Below, one piece after another: positions 1 to 8,610 of a DNA stretch of 64,000 bases. The stretch's first letter is position 1. Every line of letters starts with the position of its first letter. Under the pieces are notes generated by a model. That model was not told where the DNA came from, made no database searches, and saw nothing but the letters and a program-made list of their open reading frames with translations. Both the position numbers and the translations under genes were made by a program. The stretch comes from an uncultured Bacteroidales bacterium (lineage in GTDB: Bacteria; Bacteroidota; Bacteroidia; Bacteroidales; Paludibacteraceae): assembly GCA_944321895.1 (NCBI GenBank), contig CALUNA010000001.1:124001-188000 (forward strand). The letters run 5' to 3'.

Positions 1-882
1 GAGAAGCTTCGCGAAGAAAATATTTTCGTAATGGACACAGAGCGTGCCTCAACACAGGAAATCAGACCACTGAAAATAGTGATATTGAACCTGATGCCCT
101 TAAAGATAACAACAGAAACGGATTTGATCCGCCTGCTGTCCAACTCGCCGCTGCAAATTGAAATCGATTTTCTGAAACTGAAATCACATACATCCAAAAA
201 TACACCGGTCGAACACATGCAAATGTTCTACAAATCGTTTGATGTGATCGGGCTTCAGAACTACGATGGTATGATCATAACCGGTGCACCGGTCGAACAG
301 TTTGAATTTGAACAAGTCAATTACTGGCAGGAACTGACACATATTTTTGACTGGGCACGGACCCACGTTACATCAACCATGTATATCTGTTGGGCTGCAC
401 AGGCCGGCCTGTATTATTATTATGGCATACCGAAATATCCGCTTGACAAGAAAATGTTTGGTGTTTTCGAACACAGGAAATTGGTAGACAAAAATCCGAT
501 TTTCCGTGGTTTTGATGATATCTTTTATGTCCCGCACAGCCGGCACACCGAAGTCCGCGCTGAAGACATTGCCAGAATAAAGGATTTGGTGTTGATGTCA
601 GATTCCGCAGAAGCCGGCGTTTATATGGTCATGGGACGAAACGGCCGTGAGTTTTTTGTTACCGGACACTCCGAGTATTCGCCTTATACGCTCGACACGG
701 AATACAAACGGGACCTTGAAAAAGGATTGCCCATTGAAAAGCCACGGAACTATTATCTGGACAACGATCCGGAAAAAGGGCCGCTGGTCAGATGGCGGGC
801 TCATGCCAACTTGTTGTTTACAAATTGGTTGAATTATTTTGTATACCAGGAAACTCCATACGATTTGAATGCAATACATTGA
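1..882 (+). CDS. metA: Homoserine O-acyltransferase, MetA family (5' partial)
   Basis: The protein acylates the hydroxyl of L-homoserine, the first committed step from homoserine to methionine. The frame is open to the window edge: ten residues ([10 protein letters not shown]) precede the first visible Met, and alignment to the remembered E. coli N-terminus makes that Met residue 23, so about 12 codons are missing. With that offset the expected catalytic residues fall in place: Cys142 in YICWAAQAG, His235 and Glu237 in GHSEYS. Position 111 is Glu (TGAPVE). In this family Glu111 goes with acetyl-CoA use and Gly111 with succinyl-CoA, so acetylation is the better prediction. No methionine genes flank it; clpC follows on the same strand. 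Confidence 0.95.
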   Translation, partial: EKLREENIFVMDTERASTQEIRPLKIVILNLMPLKITTETDLIRLLSNSPLQIEIDFLKLKSHTSKNTPVEHMQMFYKSFDVIGLQNYDGMIITGAPVEQFEFEQVNYWQELTHIFDWARTHVTSTMYICWAAQAGLYYYYGIPKYPLDKKMFGVFEHRKLVDKNPIFRGFDDIFYVPHSRHTEVRAEDIARIKDLVLMSDSAEAGVYMVMGRNGREFFVTGHSEYSPYTLDTEYKRDLEKGLPIEKPRNYYLDNDPEKGPLVRWRAHANLLFTNWLNYFVYQETPYDLNAIH

Positions 883-953
883 AAAAGTATCGGACACTGA
901 CATAAAATGGTATCATTATTGATTAAATGTTGCTTTTTGAACTTTATGACACT

Positions 954-3467
954 ATGACATATACGGATAATCTTTATAAAGTATTTATGTACAGCAAACA
1001 GGAAGCTGAACGGCTTGGCAACACGTTGGTTGAACCGGAACATTTCCTGTTGGGAATCTTACGCCTTGGTCAGGGCGGGGCAATGGAAATCCTGCTCAAG
1101 TCCAACGTAGATATGAAAGAGCTGAAATCAAAAATAGAACAGCAAGTCCGGAGAGACATGGAGCCGGATGGACTTATCATTCCCACATCGCCCACGGCCG
1201 AACGCATCAAAAAACTGATGGAGTTGGAAACCCGTTCGTTGAAGGCCGATGCAAGTGATACGGAGCATCTGCTCCTGGGCATCCTGAAAGAGAACAAAAA
1301 CCTGGCATCGAAGATTCTGAACGAGTTTAATGTAAGTTATGAACGTGCCCTGCAACTGCTGCATAAACCCAATGATATGCCGGCAATGGGACTTAACTAT
1401 ACCGATGATGAGGAAGATGAGGATGAAGGCGATTTGCGGAGCATGCATGGTTCGCCCAAGAACACTTCCGGTCCAATGACTTCCACGCAACGCAAAGACG
1501 GCACGCCTGCATTGGACAATTTCGGAACGGATATTACGAAGGCGGCGGAAGAAAACCGTCTGGACCCGATTGTCGGACGCGAAAAGGAAATAGAACGCAT
1601 TGTTCAGATTCTGAGCCGGCGCAAAAAAAACAACCCGGTGCTGATTGGAGAACCTGGAGTCGGAAAGTCTGCCATTGTGGAAGGGCTGGCCATGCGTATC
1701 GTACAGAAACGCGTTTCTCGTGTGTTGTATAACAAACGCGTCATTTCACTGGATATGGCAAGCATCGTGGCAGGAACCAAATACCGCGGACAGTTTGAAG
1801 AACGTATCAAGGCTATTCTGAACGAATTGCAGAAAAACCCGGATGTGATTCTGTTTATTGATGAAATACATACGATTGTCGGCGCCGGAGGCGCTCCGGG
1901 GTCGTTGGATGCGGCAAACATGCTCAAACCGGCGTTGGCGCGTGGCGAAATCCAGTGTGTCGGCGCAACAACGCTGGATGAATACCGCAACAGTATCGAA
2001 AAGGACGGTGCATTGGAGCGCCGTTTCCAGAAAGTATTGGTAGAGCCGACATCGGCTGCCGAAACTTTGCAGATTCTGCAGAATATCAGCGACCGTTACG
2101 AATATCATCACAATGTGCGCTATACTCCGGAGGCCTTGCAGGCTTGCGTGCGTTTGACTGAACGCTATATCAGTGACCGCTGCTTCCCGGACAAGGCTAT
2201 TGATGCCCTGGACGAAGCCGGCTCGCGTGTACATGTCAAAACAGTGGGCGTACCGCCGATGATAGAGCAGATGGAAAAGGAAATAGAGACAGTACGTGCG
2301 GAAAAAATGCGTATCTTGTCGGAGCAGAAATATGAAATTGCTGTTGCCTTGCGCGACCGTGAACATGGCTTGCAGGCCAAACTGGATGAAGAAATGCAGC
2401 GCTGGGAAACGGAAATCCAGAAATGTCCGGAAACGGTAACTGAGGAACATGTCGCCGAGGTTGTCGCACTAATGTCCGGTGTACCGGTTCAGCGCATAGC
2501 ACAAGCGGAAGGCGTACGCCTGCGCAACATGAAAGATGCCCTGAAAGGAAAGGTAATCGGTCAGGATGACGCAGTTGAAAAGGTTGTACGCTCCATTCAG
2601 CGGAACCGTATCGGCCTGAAAGACCCGAACAAACCGATAGGAACCTTTATCTTCTTGGGGCCGACCGGTGTGGGAAAAACACATCTGGCCAAATGCCTGG
2701 CCGAATTCATGTTCGACAGTACGGATGCCATTATCCGTGTGGACATGAGTGAATTTATGGAAAAATTCAGCGTGTCGCGTCTGATTGGCGCACCTCCGGG
2801 ATATGTCGGTTATGAAGAGGGCGGACAGCTGACGGAAAAGGTACGCCGGAAACCCTATTCCATCGTGCTGCTGGACGAAATCGAAAAAGCGCATCACGAT
2901 GTGTTCAATCTGTTGCTGCAGGTAATGGATGAAGGCCGTCTGACCGACAGTCTGGGACGCCGTATCGATTTCAAGAACACAATTATCATCATGACATCCA
3001 ACGTCGGAACCAGGCAGTTGAAGGAATTTGGCCGCGGCATAGGATTTACGGTGCCTGACAATACGGCTGCCGATGCCGAACATGCGCGCAGCGTAATTCA
3101 GAAAGCATTGAACAAGACATTTGCGCCGGAGTTCCTGAACCGTGTGGATGAAATCATAACCTTTGACCAGTTGAGCCGTCAGACCATTCATCAAATTATT
3201 GATTTGGAACTCAAAACTTTGTTTGAACGCATATTGGAAATGGGCTACCGGATAGAACTGACTGATGCGGCCAAGGATTTCATTGCCGACAAGGGATATG
3301 ATGTGCAATATGGTGCCCGTCCGTTGAAGCGTGCCATACAGCGTTATCTGGAAGACCCGATGGCGGATATGATTCTTTCCGAGGAAGTGAAACCCGGCGA
3401 TACTGTCGTTTTTGACCTGGAAAACGACCGTATTGTAACAAAAATACGTCCAAAATTGGTGGATTGA
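954..3467 (+). CDS. clpC: ATP-dependent Clp protease ATP-binding subunit ClpC (AAA+ unfoldase)
   Basis: This is a Hsp100 unfoldase that feeds substrates to ClpP or disaggregates proteins. The N-terminal Clp repeat domain (YSKQEAERLGN, then EPEHFLLGIL) fills residues 1-145. AAA module 1 has Walker A GEPGVGKS near residue 231 and FIDEIH near 300. A short coiled middle segment lies near 430-490; it is shorter than the ClpB M-domain and fits ClpC. AAA module 2 has GPTGVGKTH near 568 and LLDEIEKAH near 638. I chose the ATG at 954 (MTYTDNLYKVF) because it matches where the family begins; an in-frame ATG at 927 would add nine residues. A 71-nt gap follows metA, so co-transcription is possible. Confidence 0.95.
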   Translation: MTYTDNLYKVFMYSKQEAERLGNTLVEPEHFLLGILRLGQGGAMEILLKSNVDMKELKSKIEQQVRRDMEPDGLIIPTSPTAERIKKLMELETRSLKADASDTEHLLLGILKENKNLASKILNEFNVSYERALQLLHKPNDMPAMGLNYTDDEEDEDEGDLRSMHGSPKNTSGPMTSTQRKDGTPALDNFGTDITKAAEENRLDPIVGREKEIERIVQILSRRKKNNPVLIGEPGVGKSAIVEGLAMRIVQKRVSRVLYNKRVISLDMASIVAGTKYRGQFEERIKAILNELQKNPDVILFIDEIHTIVGAGGAPGSLDAANMLKPALARGEIQCVGATTLDEYRNSIEKDGALERRFQKVLVEPTSAAETLQILQNISDRYEYHHNVRYTPEALQACVRLTERYISDRCFPDKAIDALDEAGSRVHVKTVGVPPMIEQMEKEIETVRAEKMRILSEQKYEIAVALRDREHGLQAKLDEEMQRWETEIQKCPETVTEEHVAEVVALMSGVPVQRIAQAEGVRLRNMKDALKGKVIGQDDAVEKVVRSIQRNRIGLKDPNKPIGTFIFLGPTGVGKTHLAKCLAEFMFDSTDAIIRVDMSEFMEKFSVSRLIGAPPGYVGYEEGGQLTEKVRRKPYSIVLLDEIEKAHHDVFNLLLQVMDEGRLTDSLGRRIDFKNTIIIMTSNVGTRQLKEFGRGIGFTVPDNTAADAEHARSVIQKALNKTFAPEFLNRVDEIITFDQLSRQTIHQIIDLELKTLFERILEMGYRIELTDAAKDFIADKGYDVQYGARPLKRAIQRYLEDPMADMILSEEVKPGDTVVFDLENDRIVTKIRPKLVD

Positions 3468-3470
3468 AGG

Positions 3471-3560
3471 ATGATTCTGGCTAAAAAACCTATGGGAAAT
3501 TACTTTGTCTGGACTGTTAAAGCACTGAAAACCAGTATGATTATGGTGCTGACGAACTAA
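3471..3560 (+). CDS. Possible 29-residue small ORF between clpC and pckA
   Basis: An ATG three bases after the clpC stop opens a 29-codon frame with a hydrophobic C-terminal half (residues such as YFVW and MIMVL). Its stop codon touches the left arm of the palindrome at 3559-3582. I recognise no family. It could be a translated leader or a chance frame; its position, filling the gap exactly between clpC and the palindrome, is the only reason to list it. Confidence 0.15.
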   Translation: MILAKKPMGNYFVWTVKALKTSMIMVLTN

Positions 3561-3582
3561 TTAAAGAAAAATTTCTTTAATT
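3559..3582. promoter_or_regulatory. Perfect palindrome upstream of pckA (candidate operator)
   Basis: Two 11-base arms (AATTAAAGAAA and TTTCTTTAATT) are separated by two bases. The right arm ends three bases before the probable -33 element of the pckA promoter. The stem is almost all A/T and has no U-run of its own, so a factor-binding site is more likely than a terminator. The regulator is unknown. Confidence 0.5.
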
Positions 3583-3584
3583 CC

Positions 3585-3615
3585 TTTCGTGTTTGTGTTT
3601 TTTGTCGTATTTTTG
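3585..3615 (+). promoter_or_regulatory. Bacteroides-type promoter of pckA
   Basis: The -7 box TATTTTTG lies at 3608-3615. A -33-like TTTC lies at 3585-3588, and the spacer is 19 bases. Transcription would begin near 3621, giving a leader of about 87 bases before pckA. Confidence 0.6.
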
Positions 3616-3707
3616 TCCCCCGATAAACAAGGTGAATTTAATAACGTTCACCTCTGAAAATTGGCAAGAAAAAAAGGAAGTATAAACCACTTAAATTTTT
3701 AAACAAA

Positions 3708-5315
3708 ATGGCAAAATTAGATTTAAGCAAGTATGGTATTCACGACGTGAAGGAGATTCTCCACAATCCGTCTTATGAAGTGTTGTTCGAAGAAGAAACC
3801 AAAGCCGGTTTGGAAGGCTATGAAAAAGGTCAGGTAACTGAACTGGACGCAGTAAACGTAATGACCGGTATCTACACCGGCCGTTCGCCTAAAGATAAAT
3901 TCTTTGTAAAGAACGAAGCCAGCGAAAACTCCGTATGGTGGACTTCCGATGCTTACAAGAACGACAACAAGCCTTGTTCTGAAGCAGCTTGGGCCGACCT
4001 GAAGGCTAAAGCCGTCAAGCAGTTGAGCGGCAAGCGTCTGTTCGTAATGGATACATTCTGCGGTGCCAACCCCGCAACCCGTCTGAAAGTACGTTTCATC
4101 ATGGAAGTTGCATGGCAGGCTCATTTTGTAAAGAACATGTTCATCCGTCCGACAGAAGAAGAACTGGAAAACTACGGCGAACCCGATTTCGTATCGTTCA
4201 ATGCAGCCAAGGCCAAAGTTGACAACTACAAGGAACTCGGCCTGAACTCGGAAACGGCTACCGTATTCAACCTGAAAACCAACGAACAGGTTATCCTGAA
4301 CACATGGTATGGCGGTGAAATGAAAAAAGGTATCTTCTCAATCATGAACTACCTGAACCCGTTGCGCGGTATCGCTTCCATGCACTGCTCCGCCAATACC
4401 GACAAGGAAGGCAAGAGCACCGCTATCTTCTTCGGATTGTCCGGAACCGGAAAAACCACTTTGTCAACCGACCCGAAACGTCTGTTGATCGGTGACGATG
4501 AACACGGTTGGGACGACGAAGGCGTATTCAACTACGAAGGCGGTTGCTATGCCAAAGTTATCAACCTGGACAAGGAATCCGAACCCGATATTTACAATGC
4601 TATCAAACGCGATGCCTTGCTGGAAAATGTTACGGTTGATGCAAACGGCAAAATCGATTTTGCTGACAAGAGCGTAACCGAAAACACCCGTGTTTCCTAT
4701 CCTATTTATCACATTGAGAACATTGTTAAGCCGGTTTCCAAAGGCCCGCACGCAAAACAGGTTATTTTCTTGTCGGCTGATGCATTCGGTGTACTGCCTC
4801 CCGTATCTATCCTGACACCGGAACAGACCAAATACTATTTCTTGTCCGGATTTACGGCAAAACTGGCCGGAACGGAACGCGGTATTACGGAACCGACCCC
4901 GACATTCTCCGCTTGCTTTGGTGCAGCATTCCTGAGCCTGCATCCGACCAAATACGGCGAAGAACTCGTTAAGAAAATGGAAATGGCTGGTGCAAAGGCC
5001 TATTTGGTAAATACCGGATGGAACGGAACAGGAAAACGTATTTCCATTAAGGATACGCGCGGCATTATTGATGCTATTCTGGATGGTTCCATCAACTCGG
5101 CTCCTACCAAAAAAATCCCGTATTTCGACTTTGAAGTACCAACGGAATTGCCAGGTGTAGATCCGAAAATTCTTGACCCGCGTGATACTTACGCCGATGC
5201 TGCTCAGTGGGACGAAAAAGCCAAGGATCTGGCAGGTCGCTTTATCAAGAACTTTGAGAAATTCACAGGCAATGAAGCAGGCAAGGCTTTGGTTGCTGCT
5301 GGTCCTAAATTGTAA
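3708..5315 (+). CDS. pckA: Phosphoenolpyruvate carboxykinase (ATP)
   Basis: The enzyme interconverts oxaloacetate plus ATP with PEP, CO2 and ADP in the cytosol. In Bacteroidales it commonly runs toward oxaloacetate, fixing CO2 on the route to succinate and propionate. The 535-residue length is standard. The kinase-1a loop [11 protein letters not shown] lies near residue 242 and the kinase-2 segment [10 protein letters not shown] near 260, which marks the ATP-dependent rather than GTP-dependent family. It stands alone with its own promoter and terminator. The upstream palindrome suggests dedicated regulation. Confidence 0.97.
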   Translation: MAKLDLSKYGIHDVKEILHNPSYEVLFEEETKAGLEGYEKGQVTELDAVNVMTGIYTGRSPKDKFFVKNEASENSVWWTSDAYKNDNKPCSEAAWADLKAKAVKQLSGKRLFVMDTFCGANPATRLKVRFIMEVAWQAHFVKNMFIRPTEEELENYGEPDFVSFNAAKAKVDNYKELGLNSETATVFNLKTNEQVILNTWYGGEMKKGIFSIMNYLNPLRGIASMHCSANTDKEGKSTAIFFGLSGTGKTTLSTDPKRLLIGDDEHGWDDEGVFNYEGGCYAKVINLDKESEPDIYNAIKRDALLENVTVDANGKIDFADKSVTENTRVSYPIYHIENIVKPVSKGPHAKQVIFLSADAFGVLPPVSILTPEQTKYYFLSGFTAKLAGTERGITEPTPTFSACFGAAFLSLHPTKYGEELVKKMEMAGAKAYLVNTGWNGTGKRISIKDTRGIIDAILDGSINSAPTKKIPYFDFEVPTELPGVDPKILDPRDTYADAAQWDEKAKDLAGRFIKNFEKFTGNEAGKALVAAGPKL

Positions 5316-5335
5316 TAAATTATCTATTAATGTGG

Positions 5336-5368
5336 GCGGCTTCCCTGTGGGGAAGCCGCTTGTATTTT
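5336..5368 (+). terminator. Rho-independent terminator of pckA
   Basis: GCGGCTTCC at 5336-5344 pairs with GGAAGCCGC at 5351-5359 across a six-base loop. A T-rich stretch (TTGTATTTT) follows. Confidence 0.85.
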
Positions 5369-5406
5369 CAGAACGGTAAACTTTACTTATTCATAATATC
5401 GGAAAA

Positions 5407-6036
5407 ATGAAAATTTCACGTGTTTTATTGTTGGTAGCTGGCGTTTGCGTGTTGGGCAGTTGTGCTCCGGAACAGAGTTGCCAGAAAGAAAATCAGGAAA
5501 ATGCAGTCATAGAAACAATCATGTCCCGCCGGAGTGTTCGCCGCTATCAGCCGCAGGCTGTCGGTCGCGATACAATGGAGGTGATTCTGGACTGTGGTAT
5601 CAATGCACCCAACGGAATGAACCGCCAGTCTTGGGAAATCCGTGTGGTGGATAATCCTTCGTTTATTGACGGATTGACGGAGTTGTACAAGGCTAGAAAT
5701 CCGCAGGCAACCGAAGACCCAAATTTCAGGAATATGTTCCGCAATGCTCCTACGGTCGTGTTCATTGCCAATGACAAGGCTTACGGCATGTCCCAGATAG
5801 ACTGCGGCTTGTTGGGCGAGAATATGATTCTGGCTGCGTGGTCCATGGGTATCGGTTCGTGCTGTTTAGGCGGCCCGGTAGGGTTTTTGAAAACGGCACC
5901 GGAAGCGGCGGCCTATCTTGAACAACTCGATTTTTCGGAAGGTTATGAATTGCTTTACTGCATTGGTTTCGGTTATCCGGACGAGGCACCGGCAGCAAAA
6001 CCGAGGATTCGGGAAAAAGTCCGTTTCCTGGACTAA
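5407..6036 (+). CDS. Nitroreductase-family lipoprotein
   Basis: This is a flavin-dependent NAD(P)H oxidoreductase-like protein. A signal peptide ends in a lipobox (VLGSC, Cys19), so the domain is expected to be tethered to a membrane outside the cytosol, which is unusual for a flavin reductase family. The nitroreductase core starts near residue 37 with IMSRRSVRRYQPQ, the phosphate-contacting N-terminal motif. It continues through GIGSCCLGGP near 150, and ends with a GFGYPDEAP segment typical of the family. The substrate cannot be told. It is monocistronic, between the pckA terminator and a bidirectional terminator. Confidence 0.85.
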   Translation: MKISRVLLLVAGVCVLGSCAPEQSCQKENQENAVIETIMSRRSVRRYQPQAVGRDTMEVILDCGINAPNGMNRQSWEIRVVDNPSFIDGLTELYKARNPQATEDPNFRNMFRNAPTVVFIANDKAYGMSQIDCGLLGENMILAAWSMGIGSCCLGGPVGFLKTAPEAAAYLEQLDFSEGYELLYCIGFGYPDEAPAAKPRIREKVRFLD

Positions 6037-6067
6037 AAGCAAGTAACGATAATGTTTAAAATATGCG

Positions 6068-6095
6068 CAGGGCAGCTGTTTTTTCAGTTGCCCTG
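6068..6095. terminator. Bidirectional terminator between convergent genes
   Basis: CAGGGCAGCTG at 6068-6078 pairs with CAGTTGCCCTG at 6085-6095 (one G-T pair) around a six-T loop. It sits between the nitroreductase stop and the stop of the minus-strand gene. Confidence 0.7.
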
Positions 6096-6106
6096 TGTTT
6101 GTATCA

Positions 6107-6661
6107 TCAGGGTTCTTGTGCCTTGAGCCAGAATTCGTTGAAAATCTCACTTTCGGTTTTTCTTAATTTGCCGTATGGCAAGAGCTGCCGCAAATTCAAA
6201 ACGCGAATGTTATCCATAGAAACATCGTTTGTTACTGTGCCTTTAATGATTTCCAGGAAGGCATAATGGCGTTTTATGTTTGGTGCAATATAATTGTCAT
6301 CAAAAATTTTGTGATAGCGTTTCCATGGCTCTTTGTCAGTTGGATTATTGTCTGCATTTTCAATCAACAGTGCATGGTACTCACGATTTTTGTTTGGATA
6401 GGATAATTCTACGGTTATGTACAAACCGTTAAAATTCCAGCGTTTCCGTATTTCTATTTCATTTATCAGGATTTGTTCATCATCGTCCATTTCCAACAAA
6501 CACAAAAGAATATGGCGGCAATAACTGTAAAGGTGCGGCCGTTTATTGTCATAATGTTGTGTGGCTTGCCGAAGTGTCCAAGGCAAAATACAATTGAACA
6601 TAATCTGATTGTATTTGTCCGGTTCATTTGCTCCGCATACTAATAAAGAAAGTTCGTCCAT
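6107..6661 (-). CDS. Accessory protein of unknown function (possible degenerate PD-(D/E)XK fold)
   Basis: I do not recognise this 184-residue cytosolic protein with confidence. An ATG at 6661 is preceded by AGGAG at good spacing, so I prefer it over the longer frame starting at 6763. The middle reads NEIEIRKRW, then YITVELSYP, then HALLIENA. That spacing recalls PD-(D/E)XK nucleases of the PDDEXK_4 type, but the motif-III lysine is Ala here (ENA), so catalysis is doubtful. It is A+T-richer than its neighbours, and its leader carries structured element A, both signs of acquisition. Confidence 0.6.
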   Translation of the reverse strand: MDELSLLVCGANEPDKYNQIMFNCILPWTLRQATQHYDNKRPHLYSYCRHILLCLLEMDDDEQILINEIEIRKRWNFNGLYITVELSYPNKNREYHALLIENADNNPTDKEPWKRYHKIFDDNYIAPNIKRHYAFLEIIKGTVTNDVSMDNIRVLNLRQLLPYGKLRKTESEIFNEFWLKAQEP

Positions 6662-6711
6662 TGTTCTCCTGTTTTTTGACAGCGCGGCTCCTTGCGTTTT
6701 TATTATGGAAC

Positions 6712-6953
6712 AAAAAAAGCGCAGGGAACTTTTTACGTTTATTCTTACAAGAGGCATCGCCAAACGCCCAACTCAAAATAAACAGCTACCCCACGCTCAT
6801 ACTATGTATGTCCACAAAGCGTGGAACATATAGCAAAGCATGAACTTCCGCACTGTTTATCCCTTGAGTTTAAAATTTGGCGAATTTCTTGTAAAAGGAC
6901 AAACGAAACGCTTTAAAAATAATATGTCTGTCGCATAAAACCGCTGGTTTTAT
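6712..6953 (-). ncRNA. Structured RNA element, member A (long nested hairpin)
   Basis: On the minus strand, a small hairpin (ATAAAACC/GGTTTTAT, 6953-6935) is followed by a linear box at 6927-6895 containing ACATATT and AAAGCGTT. Stacked stems follow: P1 6894-6887 with 6752-6745, P2 6882-6876 with 6764-6758, P3 6870-6864 with 6776-6770, P4 6860-6853 with 6785-6778, and apical P5 6824-6818 with 6797-6791. The tail near 6728-6712 reads TTCCCTGCGC plus a T-run. The layout and box match member B at 30014-30222 while the stem sequences differ. It fills most of the leader of the gene starting at 6661. Confidence 0.55.
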
Positions 6954-6962
6954 ACGGTGCAA

Positions 6963-6994
6963 CAAAAGTACGGATTATTTTATGTTCATACAAG
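6963..6994 (-). promoter_or_regulatory. Promoter of element A and the downstream accessory gene
   Basis: On the minus strand, -7 box TACTTTTG lies at 6970-6963. CTTG at 6994-6991 lies 20 bases upstream as the -33 element. Transcription would start near 6957, just before the first small hairpin of element A, giving a leader of roughly 295 bases. Confidence 0.55.
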
Positions 6995-7152
6995 CGCGCT
7001 TGATGTAAACCCGCAAAAACAGGATTTTGCACATTCTTTCAGAATGCTTGTGAATCAGTTGTTTATAAGAAAATGCAATTCCCGCAAGTGTTTTTTTGTA
7101 CATGCCTTATGTCGTTTCCGGTATTGTTTTCTCAAAAAAATCATGTTCTTTT

Positions 7153-7177
7153 GTAACAAAAATGGATGTTACTCGTC
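7153..7177 (+). promoter_or_regulatory. ECF sigma-type promoter (likely autoregulated)
   Basis: GTAAC at 7153-7157 is separated by exactly 16 bases from CGTC at 7174-7177. This matches the (T)GTAAC-N16-CGTC layout of many ECF-sigma promoters, and no TAnnTTTG box lies in the usual place. It stands upstream of the operon that encodes an ECF sigma factor. The region 6995-7152 holds nothing else that I can identify. Confidence 0.6.
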
Positions 7178-7260
7178 TTATAATCGAAGTCTTTTGTAGC
7201 GCGCACGAATGACTTCTTCTGAAGAATCGTATAAACAACCAGTTTTAAAAGGAAAGTAAG

Positions 7261-7704
7261 ATGAAAAAATATGTGTTTTTATTTGCGTTGATTTGTTGTT
7301 GCAGTTTCGGCCATGCGGAAAATATGGAACAATTCCTGAACAGTTTTTCTGGCAAGGCCGGTGTGGAGCGGGTAAAAATAGGGCCGCTGGTAATGAAACT
7401 CTCGAGCATGTTCACGGAAACCATGGGTGTCAGCAGCATCGAAGTGCTCGACTTGTCGGAATGTCGCGATGAGGTCAAGGAAAAATTCCGGAACGGTTTG
7501 CGTACAATCAAAGACCCCAGATATGAGCCTTTGGTTACCGTGAATGAGGATGACGAAACGGTACGTATCCTTGTGCGGATGGATGAGGACTTAATCCGGG
7601 AGTTGGTTATAGCCACGAGCGATGATGAAGACCAGGCATTGATACGCATAAAAGGCAAAATAAAACCGGAAGATCTTGAAAAAGTCATAGAAGAAAATCA
7701 GTAA
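7261..7704 (+). CDS. DUF4252 protein, exported
   Basis: This 147-residue protein has a signal peptide (hydrophobic to FGHA, about residue 19). The rest matches the DUF4252 family, which is widespread in Bacteroidota and often found beside ECF sigma factors; its function is unknown. It has no lipobox Cys at the cleavage site. An AAAGGAAAG-like ribosome site precedes the ATG. It is the first gene of the ECF operon, and its stop overlaps the sigma-factor start (TAATG), suggesting translational coupling. Confidence 0.8.
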   Translation: MKKYVFLFALICCCSFGHAENMEQFLNSFSGKAGVERVKIGPLVMKLSSMFTETMGVSSIEVLDLSECRDEVKEKFRNGLRTIKDPRYEPLVTVNEDDETVRILVRMDEDLIRELVIATSDDEDQALIRIKGKIKPEDLEKVIEENQ

Positions 7705-8213
7705 TGGATGCGGAAAGTTTTAAACGCAGATTTCTGCCTTTTCATGCCAAATTATTCCGCATAGCCTATATTCTGGTGGAAAACAAGGAAGATGCAGAAG
7801 ATATTTTGCAGGATGTCTATTTCAAACTCTGGACAAAACGGGATGAGTTGGATGTTGTTAAATCCCCGGAAGCGTTCTGTGTTACATTGGTGAAAAATGC
7901 GTGCCTTGATTTCATGCGTTCGGCCAGCCGCTCATGCGACACGGTCGATGCCAGCGAAGCCAACGTGCTTGCTGCCGGCACGACGCCGGAACGGGAAACC
8001 GAGATGCAGGACGAAATCCGGCAGGTGCAAAAACTGATAAGCCGTCTGCCGGAAAACCAGAAGCAGGTGTTGCGGCTGCGGAGCATGGATGACTGCACGA
8101 TGGACGAAATAGAACAAATAACAGGATTAACGGCGGTGAACATACGTGTACTGCTCACGCGGGCACGGAAAACGCTACGGGAACAAATAGGAATATTGTA
8201 TGGAAAAGGATAA
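7704..8213 (+). CDS. RNA polymerase ECF-type sigma-70 factor
   Basis: This is a 169-residue group IV sigma factor. Region 2 spans residues 10-75 (FRIAYILVENKEDAEDILQDV, the core-binding and -10 region). Region 4 lies near 105-160 (LPENQKQVLRLR, then a helix-turn-helix). It would direct RNA polymerase to ECF promoters, probably including the GTAAC-N16-CGTC site upstream of its own operon. It overlaps the next gene by 14 bases. The membrane protein encoded next is the natural candidate for its anti-sigma partner. Confidence 0.93.
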   Translation: MDAESFKRRFLPFHAKLFRIAYILVENKEDAEDILQDVYFKLWTKRDELDVVKSPEAFCVTLVKNACLDFMRSASRSCDTVDASEANVLAAGTTPERETEMQDEIRQVQKLISRLPENQKQVLRLRSMDDCTMDEIEQITGLTAVNIRVLLTRARKTLREQIGILYGKG

Positions 8214-8610
8214 GACAACGAAAGATCTGGATGAATTGCTCGAACGGGCACTTGCGGCAGATCAGGAATTGCCGGAAGGTTTGTCCGAACGGCTGGAAAG
8301 GCAAATCGATGCTTGGGAGGTCGCGGAGAAACGGCAGAAACGTTTGACCGGCCGCCGCTGGATGTACTGGATTAGTGGAATTGCTGCGGGTGCGCTGTTG
8401 GTTTTCGGAATATTCCACTATAATGGCTATGTGGAGGAGCAGAAAATGAGTAACCGCGAGCTGGCTGAGGCTCAAATAGCGGCACAGGATGCTTTGCAGT
8501 TGTTCTTCCACAATCTGAACAAAGGTGTCGCACAAGTGGACAATGCCGCTCAGAATATTAATAAAGTAAATGAAGTATTGAACAAACAAAAAATTACCCA
8601 TAAGAAATGA
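8200..8610 (+). CDS. Single-pass membrane protein, candidate anti-sigma factor
   Basis: This 136-residue protein is charged and helical at the N-terminus (DLDELLERALAADQELPEG, residues 9-27). One membrane span lies near residues 65-83 (WISGIAAGALLVFGIF). The C-terminal helical tail is extracytoplasmic. A short acidic cytosolic N-domain plus one span, encoded directly after an ECF sigma gene and overlapping it, is the usual anti-sigma arrangement. It lacks a recognisable zinc HxxxCxxC motif. The role is inferred from context only. Confidence 0.65.
   Translation: MEKDKTTKDLDELLERALAADQELPEGLSERLERQIDAWEVAEKRQKRLTGRRWMYWISGIAAGALLVFGIFHYNGYVEEQKMSNRELAEAQIAAQDALQLFFHNLNKGVAQVDNAAQNINKVNEVLNKQKITHKK

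Noticed and set aside
598..903. Minus-strand frame inside metA
   Set aside because: It is a shadow of a well-conserved gene on the other strand.
2469..3308. 279-codon minus-strand frame inside clpC
   Set aside because: It is antisense to the conserved second AAA module and has no recognisable family.
6712..6953. Retron RNA (msr-msd)
   Set aside because: No reverse transcriptase lies nearby, and the adjacent gene has no YxDD motif.
7205..7235. TTCTTC/GAAGAA palindrome before the ECF operon
   Set aside because: Arms are short and could occur by chance; the GTAAC-N16-CGTC promoter explains the region better.
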